A program made the translations under genes and the position numbers. Shown piece after piece: positions 52,801 through 64,000 of a DNA stretch of 64,000 nucleotides (the first letter of the stretch is position 1; every line of letters starts with the position of its first letter). The DNA lies in the NCBI GenBank assembly GCA_007449985.2, contig VIIQ02000103.1:266154-330153 (forward strand), given 5' to 3'. Origin of the DNA: Desmodesmus armatus (Eukaryota > Chlorophyta > Chlorophyceae > Sphaeropleales > Scenedesmaceae). Below the pieces are notes generated by a model. The model searched no databases and had not been told where the DNA came from. It saw nothing but the letters and a program-made list of their open reading frames with translations.

Positions 52801-55800
52801 GGCTGGGCAGCAGCAGCAGGGTGGGGCAGGGCTGCAGCGGCGCGGCAGCAGCATGGGGCTGCCGCCAGCCAAGCGGCCTAAGCACGAGCCCACTGACCAG
52901 CAGGGGCCGCAGCCCAGCAGGGACACAGCAGAGGCGGAGGGCACCGAGGATGGTGCTGATGGGGATGCTGCAGCAGAGTCTGGGAAGGACCGCACAGCAG
53001 CACAGCAGCAGCAGGCAGCTGCTGAGCGCCATAGCAGCAGGCTTCAGGCCAAGGGCCGGGCGCCGCTGCACCCGCTGAAAGCGCCGCTCGGCAGCGGGCG
53101 TGGCACCTCACCAGAGCCTGCTGCTGCAGCCAAGGCGAAGCTCAGCAAACCTGCCACCAGCACTACCACGTCCGCCACGCCCCCCACCACCCCCCGCACT
53201 AAGGCTGTGAAGTCGGGCAGCAGGCTGGTGGGTGCAGCAGCAGGCATGCTGGGCCTGGCAGCAGTGAACCCAGAGTGTGCGGCCAGCATAGATGCTGTGG
53301 AGGCAGAGTACTGGCGCCTTGTGGAGCAGCAGCAGCCTGGGCGGTTAGTGGAGGTGCTGGCTGTGCCAGAGATCCGCAGCAGCAGCGGCGGCAGCTTGAT
53401 ACAGGAGCTGCAGGAGCAGCAGGAGTGGGGCTGTGATGAGCAGCTGCAGCACGGACAGCTGCAGCAGCAGCAGGAGTGTGCGGGGAGTGCGTGGGACTTG
53501 AGCAGCTTGCCAGCCCGGCGTGAGAACCTGCTGCGCTACTTGCCGCTGCAGCAGGCGATACCGGGTTTGACGGAGCCTGTGCTAGGGCTCAGCAGCTGCC
53601 TGAGCAGCTGCTGCTGGCAGGTCACGCGGCAGGGCATGTACGGCATCAGCTGCCTGCACAGCGGGGCACCAAGGGTAGGTGCATGGGCTAGCTGCTGCTG
53701 TGTGTTGGTTGTGGTTGCAATTGTTGCTGATGGTGACCGGTGGGCAGTCAGACGGGTGCTCACACAGCATGAACAGGCATGTGTTATGCAGGGCGTGCTT
53801 TATTCGAAATCACCTGGTCGCATAGCACTAGTTATTGTGTCACCACAGCTGCAGCAATCAGCTTTGCTTACAGTTGCCTGCTGCTCGCCTTGTTTTGTGT
53901 GCTGGTGCCTGCAGGTGTGGTATGCAGTGCCGGAGTCAGCGCACGAGGCGTTTCAGGTGGCAATGCAGGATTGCCTGCCGCACCTGTTTGCCGCCAACCC
54001 GGCTCTGCTGCAGCAGGCAGCAACAGCCGTCAGCCCCAATGAGCTGCGAGCCAGGGGAGTGCCTGTGTGCAGGTAAGCACCACACACCACCAACTACACA
54101 GCCGTCGCTCACCTGCCACCTGCGCAGCTGCCCGTCCAATGCTATTGGTTGTCTGTGCGGCAGCATGCCGCGCAGTCGAAGGCCTGCAGCAGCAATGCAC
54201 TGTTGACGCCCACACAGGAGTAGGCCTGCAGCAACACTACACTGCTGATGCCTGCAATTGTGCTATCCTGGATGGGTCTGCTTGACGTTGGGAAACTGGC
54301 TGCCAGAGGGGACCATCAGCAGCGATGTGTTTGCCATGCTGCATGCAGGTTGGTGCAGGAGCCCGGCACCTTTGTGGTGCTGCTGCCCAACGCGTACCAC
54401 AGCTGGCTCAGCACAGGCCTCAGCATCCATGAGTCAGTGGCACTGGCCCCCTGGGACTGCCTGGGGGCCGGCTGTGATGCGGAGCGCAGCTGCAGGGCGC
54501 AGGCAGCACCCCCCACAGTCAGCCAGACGGAGCTGCTGGTCACACTGGTGAGTGCAACCACTGTATGGCACACTTTGTGCAGAAGCTGCTGGTGACATTG
54601 GTTGGGGCTGTGTCGGTTGCGCTGTTGGTGAAGCCCTTCCCGCCATTCAAGTTGTAGTATCGAAAGTGGGTTTGAAAGAGTTGAGGGGGCATGGGCAGGC
54701 TGTCACAAAAGCAATACAGGCTCTCATTGCATGACTTCGGCTTCCCTGCTTGACGGGGTGTGCAGAGCCGCCAGCCTGTCAACCCTTTTGGGGGACTACC
54801 GGGTGCTGGCGGCACGGGCGCTTCCTGTGCTGCTGGCTGCACTCACTGACTTGCCCTGTCCGGTGGGGCAGTTTCTCGGTGCTCACGAATGGTACTCATG
54901 CTGCTGGGGTCGTGCTGCCGCTGCTCTCGCTGTGCAGGTGTCCTCCTGCAGGTGTGTTGCTGATGCGCATGGTGCTGGTGGGGGTGACATTGAGGCAGAG
55001 GCAGACGAGCAGGCAGAGGCAGTGGCATCTGCAGCTCTGGCAGCGCTCAGCAGGGCCAAGGTGCGGGCAGCCAACAAGCCAGCCAAACAGCCCTCCCCTC
55101 GCAAGCAGCAGCAGCAGGCTGCCAGCATGCAGCAGGACACAGATGCTGATGATGAGCCAGACCAGCAAGGGGCTTCCAAGCACAAGCAGCGGCGGCAGAG
55201 GAGTCCGGGTGCAGGCCGCAAGCGCAAAGCTACATCTGCGGACTCTGACAGCAGCAGCACCTACAGCGACCTGGACGGCAGCGGCAGCGACACAGACAGG
55301 GGGTCTGAGCAGGCTCTGACTGTCAGCTACGCCAGCAGCACTGCCGACAGCGACGGCGATGACAGTGGCAGCAGCGGCAGCGCTGATGGCAGCGATTTGG
55401 ACGCCGAGGAGGCCTCTCAGCCGTGCTGGGGAGCAGCAGCAGGGGCGCAGCAGCTGCTGGAGCCGGGGCTGGCGTGGGCTGGCGGTGCCTGTGCATCTGC
55501 TGCGTTGGAGCAGGTGCCGAAGCCCGCTATCCTGGCAGCGGTTGGGGAGCTGGTGCTGCGCGTGGAGGAGGAGCAGCGCAGGCAGGCGGCTGCGAGGCAG
55601 TTTGGCGTACAGCAGGTAGGGTGTGTTGAGGACACCGGTGGAGGTGTTGAGGACAGGGCTGTAGGGGCTCCGCCCTGCAGTGTGCTGTACCCCAGTGTCA
55701 GGTTTGGAGAGTGGGTACGGTGAAGCAACGGAAATGCTGACATGGCACCCCACTTTGGGCGGCATGGTCCACAGCGGTTGTGCTGCTGTGCACGCCTCAC

Positions 55801-58800
55801 TGGCCGCAGTGCTTGCAAACCACAAGTGCATCAGGGCCATGGCAGGCTGGTACTTTGGCAGGTTGGTGCTGTGGCAGGCTGGACCGCTGGGAGGTGAGCT
55901 CAGCGAGGTAGCCCTGTGAAAGGGTGAACTCCAGCTGCGTGAGGATCTCAAGCATGTTGTCAAACGTCCTTTGACGAGATACTTGAGGTCCTCACGCAGC
56001 TGGAGTTCACCCTTTCACAGGGGTACCTCCATGACCACTTCCCAGCAGTCCAGCCTACCAAAGTGGAGGTATTGAGGACAGGGCCATAGGGTCAAAGGCT
56101 GTCCTGTAGTACTAGACCCACAGTTTCTTAGGTCTGGGAGACTGGGTATGGCGAAGCAACGGAGAGTATGCTGAAAGGTCACCCCGCATGGGGCGGCATG
56201 GTCCACAGCGTTTCTGCTGATGTGCACTACTCACTGGCCTCAGTGCTTGAAAGCCACAAGTGCAGCACGGTAACTGCAGCCCTGGTACTCTGGCAGGCTG
56301 CTGGGAGGTGAGCTCATGGTGAAGGCTGTGTGCACGGGCGAACTCCAGCTGCGCGTGGCCCTACATTTTCTCGGTGAAGGCCCTTCACCAAGAAAGTGAA
56401 GGACCTTGTGCAGCTGGAGTTCACCCTTGCACATGGTTACCTCGATGACCCTACCTCCCAGCGGTCCAGCATGCCAGAGTACCAACTGCGGTGGCCCTGA
56501 TGCAGCAGGGCACTCACTCTGACCTTGCCTGGTTTCCCTCGTTTGCGGGTGGCACTATCGTGCTTGACGTCTAGCGTCAGCGCTACAAACATGCAGGGAA
56601 TGCCTTACTGACTTTTCGGATGCGCTGTCCTGCACCGTGCAGGAGCAGCGCATGCACGGGGCTGTCCTGCCAATCAACCACTGCAGCAAATGCAGTGCTG
56701 ACCTCTGGCTGTCCGCAGTCGTCAGCAGCGCAGCGCCCGGCCAAGCCGTGTGCGCCGAGCACGCCGCCGCGCTCCCCGCACCCCCTGACAGCTGCACGCT
56801 GCTGTTCAGGCACAGCATAGAGGAGCTGCAGCGGCTGCTGTTTGAGGCAGCTGCGCTGTTCCCGGGGTGCGCTGACGACGTCCGCGCAGCGCAGCAGCGG
56901 GTGCGCACGCGGCCCACCATCCGGGGCCTGAAGTCCCTGGGCCCCCTGCTGCAGCTGCCTCAGAAGCTGCCGGCCCCTCGGGCCCCTGAGCTCAAGCCTG
57001 GGGGCAGGGAGCCGCACACGCCCATTGCTGGTGAGCTTGTATCGGGCAGGTCGGACTGCTGCAGTGTAGTGTGCTTTCCAGATTCAGCTGCCGCAGCCTA
57101 GAAAGATCCTTTGTGGGTGGGCCGGTCAGGGAACTAAGGCATGTTGTTGAGGTTTCAGTTATGGCGGCACGTGGCGTCATGGGGCCCAAGGTGTGCTGGG
57201 GTGGCAGGCCGGCAGCAATTTCATGAAGTGTGTGTCGTCCCTGGTGCATCTGTTTACATGGATGTTTCAAAAGCTGTGCTGACTGGCTGTTCGCCGTCTG
57301 CCTGTCCATCTGCACTGTTGCTGCCCCTGTCACTGTCGTATACAGACTGGGTGAAGCACCTCAAGGCCCTGGCAGCAGGACGGCTGCCGCTGGTGGGCAA
57401 TGGTGCCGCTGCCAGGCTGCCGCACAAGCAGCGGCGCACAGCAGTGGAGGAGGCCCTGCAGGTGGCTGCTGCAGCGTTCGCAGCAGTGCAGGCCGGCGGC
57501 AGTGTTGAAGGCATCGACATGGGGCAGAAGCTGCGCGTGCGGCCGCTGAAACACACCGACTCAGCAGTGCGGCTGGTGGTGCAGCAGCTGGTGAAGCACG
57601 GGGCTGGCAGGCAGGCACCCAGCAGCAAGCCAGCAGCAGGCAAGGCAGCAGCGGCTGCGGCAAGCAGGGCGGGCAAGGGTAACAAGGAGCGCAGTCAGCA
57701 GCAGCAGCAGCGGTCTGCTGACTCAGCGGGCAGCTCTGAGGGAGAGCAGGAGGAGGGGGAGTCCTCATCGGAGGGTGAGGAGCAGCAGGAGGCCCCTTTG
57801 CAGCCGCGGCAGCGCAAGCTGCCTGGCTGGCTACAGGCTGAGTGTGTGGTGGACAAGGCCGTTGCGAAACGTGCCAAGTCATCTGCAACGGCAGCCGGCA
57901 AGGCGGCGGGTGGCAGCGAGCGGGACGCTGCAGCAGCAGCGGCGGCGATCGCGGCCTCTTTCAGCCTCCCTGAGGTTGTGCGGTTTGCTGAGCAGGCGCT
58001 GGAGTCAGTGGCCACCAACAAGGCCCTGGCGCAGCAGGAGAGGCAGCGGCGGCGGCAGCAGCGGGAGCAGCACCGGCAGCAGCAGCAGCAGGAGGCGTTG
58101 CAGGAGCAGCGGCGGGTGCGGCAGCAGCAGGAGCAGGATGCGCGGCTGTCGAATGGCATTGCAGCTCTGCCAATTGGGGGAGCGCTGACTGCGCAGCAGC
58201 TGGCGGTGCTGCAGCAGCAGCAGCAGCTCCTGGCGCTGCAGCAGCAGTCGCAGCAGCTGCTGCTGGCGGCTGCGCCTGTCACCCAGCATAGGCCGCCTCA
58301 GGCCAGGGGCTCCAGGGAGTACCTTGGGAGGGAGAGTGGGTCCTCAGGGGGCCGTGGCAAGGGCCGAGCTGGTAGTAGCGCCAGCGGCAGAGGCTCGTCT
58401 GGTGGCAGGGGGGAGCGCCGCACCTCTGGCTCGGGCGGCGGCCGAAAGGGAGCAGCAGCAGCAGTCCTCGGCAGTGAGCAGCAGCAGCAGCTTGCAGCAC
58501 AGCTGACGCTGCAGCAGCTGCAGCTTCAGGCGCAGTTCCGGGCGGCCGCCCTGGCGGCTGCTGCTGCAGCAGCTGGGCAGGGAGCATCTGCAGCCGCAGC
58601 AGTGGCTGGCGGGGCAGCGAACAGTGCCAGCGCTGCAGCGACCGCAGCTGCTGCAGCTGCTGCCGGAGCACAGCTGGCCCAGGCACAGGCGAATGCTGCA
58701 GGCGGCTTTGTGGGGTTCCCTGGTCCCCTTATCACCATGCACAACGGTGTGCCCGTGCTCATCTTTGCTGCACCCATGCCTCAGCAGCAGTCCGGCAGTG

Positions 58801-60395
58801 TAGCAGCCACAGTGCCCGCAGACCCAGCTGCTGCAGCCGCGGTTGCTGCTGCTGCTGCTGCCACACCTGCTGAAGCCGCTGACGTGGTGCAGCAGCAGCA
58901 GCTGCTGCAGGCCCAACAGACGCTACAGCAGCAGCAGCAGCAGGTGGAGCCTGTCAATCAAGCAGGTGCTGTGTTGGCGAATGCAGCAGCTCCTGCAGAT
59001 GCAGCAGCTCCGGCGGCAGCTGCAGCGGCAGCACAGGCAGCAGCGACGGCGGCTGCAGCGGCAGCAGCAGCAGCTACTGCTGCTGGGATAGCAACGGGGG
59101 CTGCGAGTGCTGCTACAGGTGTTGCTCCTGCCAGCAGTGAGGCCTTACCCCTCTCAGAGTTGGCAGCCGCGCAGACTGCAGCCCTTGCAGGTACAGATGC
59201 TGCTGCCGCTGCCGCTGCTCCTGCTGCTGCACCTGAGGTCACTGCTGCAGAAGCTCCTGCTTCTACCGCCGCTCCAGCAGCACCACCTCCTGCAGCAGCT
59301 GGTACTGGTGCTGCTAGCGGGGCAGGGCCTGCTGGTGCAGCAGCAGCAGCAGCAGCTGCCTCACAGGAGCCCCAGCAGGGGGCGGACACCCTGCCTGCCC
59401 ACAGCAGTGGCCCCCTGGCATCGGCTGCTTCCATGCAGCACAGCAGTGGACAGCTGACAGATGCAGAGGCAGCAGCAGCTGCAGCACATGCTGAGGCTGA
59501 GGCTGTCGCTAGCAAGGCGGCAGCGGCAGCAGTGGCAGCTGCAGCAGCAGAGGCCCGCTTGGTGGCAGGCATAGTGGGCAACGGGCACCATCACCAGGCT
59601 CCAGCCATGAGCATGCCTCTTGCGCCTGCAGCAACCTTGCCAGCACCAGTGGGTAGCACGGCGGGGATGCAGCAGCAGCTGAGCCTGCCGCATGCACTGC
59701 CAGTGGTGACTGCAGGTTCAGCAGCAATGCCGCCAGCGACCATGCCGCTGTCCCTGTCCCTGCAGCAGCCTGCAGCGGACCAATGGCAGCAGCAGCACCA
59801 ACCTGCTGCTGCTGCTGCTGCTGCTGAGCCGCACCCTGCAGACTGCCTGCTGCAGGTGGAGGAGTTCTTCCACTCGCAGGAGCCTGGGGCTGCTGACTCA
59901 CCGGTGGCCTGCGCAGCACCGGCATCGGCACCAGCACCAATAGCAGCTCCAGCAGCAGCAGCACCAGCGGCAGCTGTGGCGGAGCCAGCTCACAAAGCTG
60001 AGGTGCCCGTCGGGGCAGACGCTGCAGCTGAGCAGGCACCTGTGGAGGGTGGTGCACCGGTGTTGCCTCCAAATGGTGCTTCTGCAGGTGCTGACGCTAC
60101 AGCAGCTCCTGCAGCCTTTGGGGCAGCTCCGCCTGTTACCAGTGTTAAGGACGGCAGCAAAGGCCTTGAACCAGCACAAGCAGCACAACAGCAGCGAGCA
60201 GCCTCGGCAGGGGCAGGTGCAGGCTCAGGGGCAGCCCAAGGTGTGCAGCCCCCGGCCACAGGAGAGGCTCCTGCTGCTGCTGGTGGTGCTGGTGGTGTTC
60301 CAGTGCGCAGGGGAGCTGGTGGCAGTGATGATCAGATGGATGAGCTTGAACTTGAACCCCTTGTGGACTTTGGCATGGATGACTTTGACTGGTGA
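49887..60395 (+). CDS. Large JmjN/JmjC/C5HC2 KDM5-like chromatin protein, JmjC degenerate
   Basis: Exons: 49887?-50000, 50216-51040, 51794-52176, 52444-53674, 53915-54072, 54349-54547, about 54766-55615, 56643-57030 and 57346-60395, near 2,400 residues. Order: basic/Q-rich N-region; paired CxxC (CAEC-DYQQHG-CPMC); JmjN (TPTREEFADPFTYIASIAE...KIVPP); a Q-rich insert; JmjC (RSFGAYADW, CCWQVTRQGMYGISCLHSGAPR-VWYAVP, VQEPGTFVVLLPNAYHSW); acidic Ser-rich linker; C5HC2 finger (HCSKCSADLWLSAVV...GQAVCAEH); then about 1,000 residues rich in Ala/Gln ending DFGMDDFDW. Family members demethylate histone H3 lysines, but here the iron ligands H-x-E read Q-x-T (53618-53626) and only the distal His (54398) remains, so activity is doubtful. 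No PHD, ARID or FYR domain was seen. The junction into exon 7 is off by one base. A 78-base in-frame intron may sit at 54861-54938. The start is uncertain. Confidence 0.82.
55700..56540. repeat. Duplicated roughly 430-bp unit with long hairpins in JmjC-gene intron
   Basis: The intron 55616-56642 holds two diverged direct copies (about 55700-56080 and 56135-56540), sharing TGAAGCAACGGA, GGGCGGCATGGTCCACAGCG and GGCAGGCT...GGGAGGTGAGCTCA. Each contains an inverted repeat built on GAACTCCAGCTGCG. In copy 1 the arms are 41 bp (55912-55952 and 55982-56022) with one mismatch and a 29-base loop. This looks like a small duplicated fold-back element. Confidence 0.82.
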
Positions 60396-60487
60396 CGCAG
60401 GCGTGCAGGCTGGATGCAGGCGTGCTGCATATGCTTCTACAATACAGTGACTGTGCATTTCATGTGCAAGGCCCTTGTTGTTTGTCG

Positions 60488-60492
60488 TGTAA
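60488..60492 (+). terminator. Candidate TGTAA polyadenylation signal of JmjC gene
   Basis: TGTAA in GTCGTGTAAGCATG, 93 bases past the stop codon, a usual distance for chlorophyte genes. Confidence 0.55.
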
Positions 60493-60581
60493 GCATGGAT
60501 ATCTATATCACAATGTCCTTGGTGTCAGCAGTTGGCAGGGGGATCACTTGGCATGGGTTGTGCTTGTGGTGTGCATGGCTC

Positions 60582-60592
60582 TTACATTGTAA
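60582..60592. terminator. Palindromic TTACATTGTAA, possible two-way poly(A) signal
   Basis: TTACA and TGTAA back to back around one T, giving a TGTAA on each strand between two convergent genes. Confidence 0.4.
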
Positions 60593-61080
60593 CGGTGCTT
60601 TGTGTCTTTGCCATGTCAATCTGCCCATCAGAGGGCTGGAACGTTGTCAACGCTTCAGCTTGACTTGTATTGTATTCATTGTACTCATTCAAGGACACAT
60701 GGCCTTTTGCTGACAGGGTCCAACTGGGCCATGCCACTACTGAATTCCAACACAAATCCATTATGTATCAAGTGGACCATCCTAGCCACCATCAATCCTG
60801 CGATGATTCAAGGTTGGCACTATTGCAGTGCGAAGGAGTTCCACGGGCACTTCTGCAGTGCCAGGGGGAACCCCCACATTAGCTTGGAATAGTCCAAGTG
60901 TGAGTGATACAACTGTACAAGTAGACGGTGCAAACAGCAGCGCTTGCAAGCAAGCATGCACGCCACAGATGCTGTCGGCAGCCAATAACTGTGGTAGGCC
61001 TGCAGTTGAACTGCCAATTCAGCAGAACTACATCACGCACCACTAAGCCCAGAAAGCCCTAGCTATGCCTCCCACCGGCG

Positions 61081-64000
61081 TCAACTGCCCTTTGGCTGTT
61101 TGCGAGCCAACCCCACCCCTTCGAGCGTCATCTGCCTGCTGCCACTACTCGTTTGCCCACGTCCTCCCGGCCCTGCACCCCTGCCTCGCCCACCACCCAC
61201 CACACCTCCACCTGCTGCTGCGCCCCTGCAGCCGCTGCTGCTCTGCGGCAGCAGCGCTGGGGGCGGCTGTGTGTCGCCCTTGGGTGTCTCACACACGCAG
61301 CAGCGCAGCCAGATCTGCTTGTTGCTGCTGTATGTGCAGGCCAGGCAGGTCCAGAAGGCTGGCACACCACTACCACCACTGCCAGGACAGCTCCTGCGGC
61401 CCCTGCCCCCCTCGGTGCGACCCTCAGTTGGGGCCTGGCGCCCTGCCTCGGCTGCTGCAGCTGCAACTGAGTGCTTGCCGTCGGTTGCTGCTGCAGCGGC
61501 AGGCTCACCAGCTGCATGGGGCTCAAGGTACTGGTGGTGCTGGTGATGATGCTGTACTGCTGGCTGCTGGTTGCTCCAAGGCTGGGAAGGGTGGTCATGC
61601 TGTAGCGCCAAGGCTGACGCCTTGTGCCAACAAGAGCCTTGGTCAGCAGGACGGCCAGAGACACCTAACTGGCCTGGTGGTTGCTGCTGCTGGTGCAGCA
61701 GCGCGCCCGGCTGCCCTGCATCATCCGCAGCTGTTGCACACAGCTGCTCCCGCTGCAGCCATGACATCTGCGCCTCGCCGCTAGGCAGCTGGTATTCGCA
61801 CCCTTGGTAATGATGCTGGTGTTGCTGGTGTTGTGGTGGGGGTGCCACCGGCACGGCAGCAGCCAGAGCATGCTGGACACCCTGTAGGGGTGGGCTGAAG
61901 CAGCGCCGCTGGCGCTTGCTGGGTTGAACACTGATGCCGGCCCCATCACCCCCTTCCTCCTGGCCACAACCATCCAGCTGCTGCCCCTGTTGCTCCTGTA
62001 CCCCATCGGGGAGATCCTGCCAGCCTGCCTGCTGCTGCTGGAAGTGCTGCTGTTGTTGGTGCTGCTGCAGTGGTGGCAGCAGCGGCCACTGCTGCTGCTC
62101 CGGCGGTTGCAGCTGCTGTGGCCCTCCAACCCAGTCCCACGCTCCTTGGTCCCCATTTCCCCAGGTCCCGCCCTTTGCTGCATCCACCATGTCAGCATCT
62201 GCGTCCTCCCCCTGCTGCTGCTGCCTGCACTGCTGCTCGTACCCTGCCTCTAACTCCTCTTGGGTGGGCAGCTGCCAGGACGGCTGAAGCAGTAGCTGCT
62301 CTTCACCAGTTACTCCCTCACCCTCACTCCCATTCTCACCCTCACCCACCTGCTGCCGCTCCCTCCCCTCTACATCCTGCACCCACTCCAGCGCACCCTC
62401 ATCCTGCTGCATGTCTTCCTGCACCACACACCCTGCTACCTCGTGCTGCTGCTGCCCCTGTCCCGCCCTGTGCTGGTCCTGCTGCTGCTGGTCCTGCCTG
62501 GCCTGCAGCACCAGCCTCTCTAGTGCGTTGAGCTTCTTCCCCTCTGCTGCCAGCTGGTGCAGTGTGAGTGGGGCCTTGCGCAGGTTTGAGCCCCGCACAC
62601 CCATCAGCCGCACCTCCACAGGCAGCTCTGCTCGCAGCAGCTTGAGGATGGGGGGCAGCATGGCGGCTGCACTGCTCACAAAGGAGGGCACGGTGACGGC
62701 ACGGGTGCGGACCTGCAGCACACACATACAGACATGCAAGCAGCTAAGTAGATGGACATGAGAATCCTACAGGAGAAGCCAGTGTTAGTGGTGGAGCATG
62801 GAACTGGCACTCCGTCACTGCATCCTGCACAGCATACACACCAACAGGGAACCCGGCTCTTTTTTTTTTAATGATGGGAAGGGAGAAAATGTGCTGAGGT
62901 GGGCATGTCCGGCAGAACAACTGGGCTAAGTCTTGTTCTACGTTAATGCTCAATACCAAAACTGACGCATCGGTCAAGGGAACCCGGCTCTTTCTCAGCA
63001 ACCGGGGCCTGAGGGTGAGCTGGCCATGTACCATGCCTCACCCTCCTTCACATCCAGACCCACAGGTGCCACCGACAAAGGCATCCGCATGCTGTGTGAG
63101 TGCCCCTAACTTGATCACCCCCACCCCCACCCCACCCCCACCACACACCACACCTCAAAAGCAGTGGTCTTGAGCTTGAGCGTGAGTGTTTTGGCCTCAA
63201 TGCCCTCTGACGCCATGTCAGACGCAAGGTGCTGCACCAGAGACTCAGCCTGCAGTAAAACAGCAGCGTCAGGGGCAGGTGTCAGCATGACTGTCAGCCT
63301 GCTGCCGCAACTGCTTCTGCACGTGCTGCGCCTACACGCAATCTGTCGTTGCATGATCGGCCAGTGTGGCACCCACAAACCCGTAACACAGCCGCCACAG
63401 CACGAAGCCATTATGATCAAGTTGGCAAAAGTCCTGCAAGACACGCTGTGCAAAACCGCGCTGCAGCGCACCGTCAGCACCCACCCTGCGGCTCCACCCG
63501 GTTGCAATACTCACCATCTGCTCCATATCTGACGTGCTGCTCATCGCCCCGAAGGTGCGCTCGCAGCTGATGCCCTTACGGCCAGGCTCGCTGCTGCCCG
63601 GGCCGCCACCCCTGCTGCTGTGCTCCGTGGCCCCCAGGCCCAGCCCTGCCTCTATGAGGCTGCTGCTGCTGATGTCACTCAGCAGTGCTGTCAGCAGTGC
63701 TGCATGGCTGATGAGGTCGCTGCAGGTTGACACACCCAGCTCCTGCAGCGTCTGCTCGGTCACCTTGCCAATGCCAGGGATCTGTGCAGCACAGCAACGG
63801 CGATGGCAAGAGTGATGAGTATGATATGGTGTTTGCTTGACCCTGGAGCGGTCAGAGAATCTTCCACTGTAAGTCGACTTTTGGGCCCAGTCGGAAGGGT
63901 GTCACTGCATGCGGAGGGGGAGTTACATTGCTGGAGGCTGGCACATGCTCATGCCACTTTGTGTGATGGTAGCGAGAGTGCTGCAAGGAGACCTTGTGTT
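61081..64000 (-). CDS. POLK: DNA polymerase kappa (Y-family), 3' part, with NZF-like finger
   Basis: Translesion DNA polymerase. The gene continues past the right edge. Exons in the window: 63781-63515, 63249-63154 and 62712-61081, all phase 0. Visible: helix-hairpin-helix thumb (IPGIGKVTEQTLQELGV), the kappa/DinB stretch SLIEAGLGLG...ISCERTFGAM, and the little finger (SLVQHLASDMASEGI, TLTLKLKTTAFE, VRTRAVTVPSF, VRLMGVRGSNLRK). The palm with its catalytic acidic residues lies outside. A long Gln/His-rich tail holds a nuclear-localisation-like SKRQRR and, near 61272-61356, one zinc finger WTCLACTYSSNKQIWLRCCVCETPK of RanBP2/NZF type. The two C2HC UBZ fingers usual in animal kappa are not seen. 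The remainder of the window to 64000 is intron. Confidence 0.88.

Larger units (their letters stand above)
60396..61080. other. Convergent 3' region of JmjC and polymerase kappa genes
   Basis: Both genes end into this 685-base space. It holds TGTAA at 60488-60492, 93 bases past the JmjC-gene stop, and the two-strand signal at 60582-60592. No gene recognised. Confidence 0.6.

Noticed and set aside
57141..57345. Extension of the last JmjC-gene exon upstream to 57141
   Set aside because: The open frame continues, but the CAG at 57343-57345 joins the previous exon in phase and the residues before it look random.

Overview
This is nuclear DNA of a green alga. The evidence is multi-exon genes with GTGAGT/GTAAGT-type donors and C/T-rich CAG acceptors, heavy CAG/GCA codon use giving Gln/Ala/Ser-rich insertions, many F-box/LRR and MYND-type proteins, and the chlorophyte polyadenylation signal TGTAA behind several genes. 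A chlorophycean alga (Chlamydomonadales or Sphaeropleales) fits best. I cannot name the species from the sequence. Nothing prokaryotic, organellar or viral was recognised.

Layout, left to right. 0.3-4.1 kb (+): MYND zinc-finger protein. 4.1-10.9 kb: gene-poor, with a 1.4 kb array of duplicated terminal-exon-like units. 10.9-12.8 kb (-): F-box/LRR protein A. 14.4-19.5 kb (+): Ser/Thr protein kinase ending in a 24-bp coding minisatellite. 21.2-23.0 kb: 51-bp minisatellite with higher-order structure. 23.7-32.3 kb (-): complete 18-exon class III phosphatidylinositol 3-kinase (VPS34). 32.7-37.3 kb (+): complete DDX5/DBP2-type DEAD-box RNA helicase, divergent from VPS34 across 378 bp. 38.1-40.1 kb (+): IQ-motif protein. 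40.9-42.8 and 43.7-46.0 kb (-): F-box/LRR paralogues B and C. 46.6-48.8 kb (+): secretory GT90 O-glycosyltransferase. 49.9-60.4 kb (+): very large JmjN/JmjC/C5HC2 chromatin protein whose JmjC iron ligands look lost. 61.1 kb to the window edge (-): 3' half of a Y-family DNA polymerase kappa gene, convergent with the JmjC gene.

The genes do not form one pathway. They are a normal eukaryotic mixture: vesicle and autophagy lipid signalling, RNA remodelling, calmodulin binding, ubiquitin-ligase adaptors, secretory glycosylation, chromatin and translesion synthesis. Exon models were built by hand by matching open frame, splice dinucleotides, phase and family alignment. Nearly all junctions agree in phase, which makes the few frame breaks stand out. 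Most of these are single-base changes in short G or C runs, and one coincides exactly with a 40-bp fold-back insertion.

The strongest leads are the apparently dead JmjC enzyme, the fold-back palindrome that breaks the kinase frame by exactly its own length, the donor-side G-tracts and acceptor-side C-tracts of the VPS34 introns, the NZF-like finger on polymerase kappa, and the family of F-box/LRR genes sharing one conserved 3' exon.
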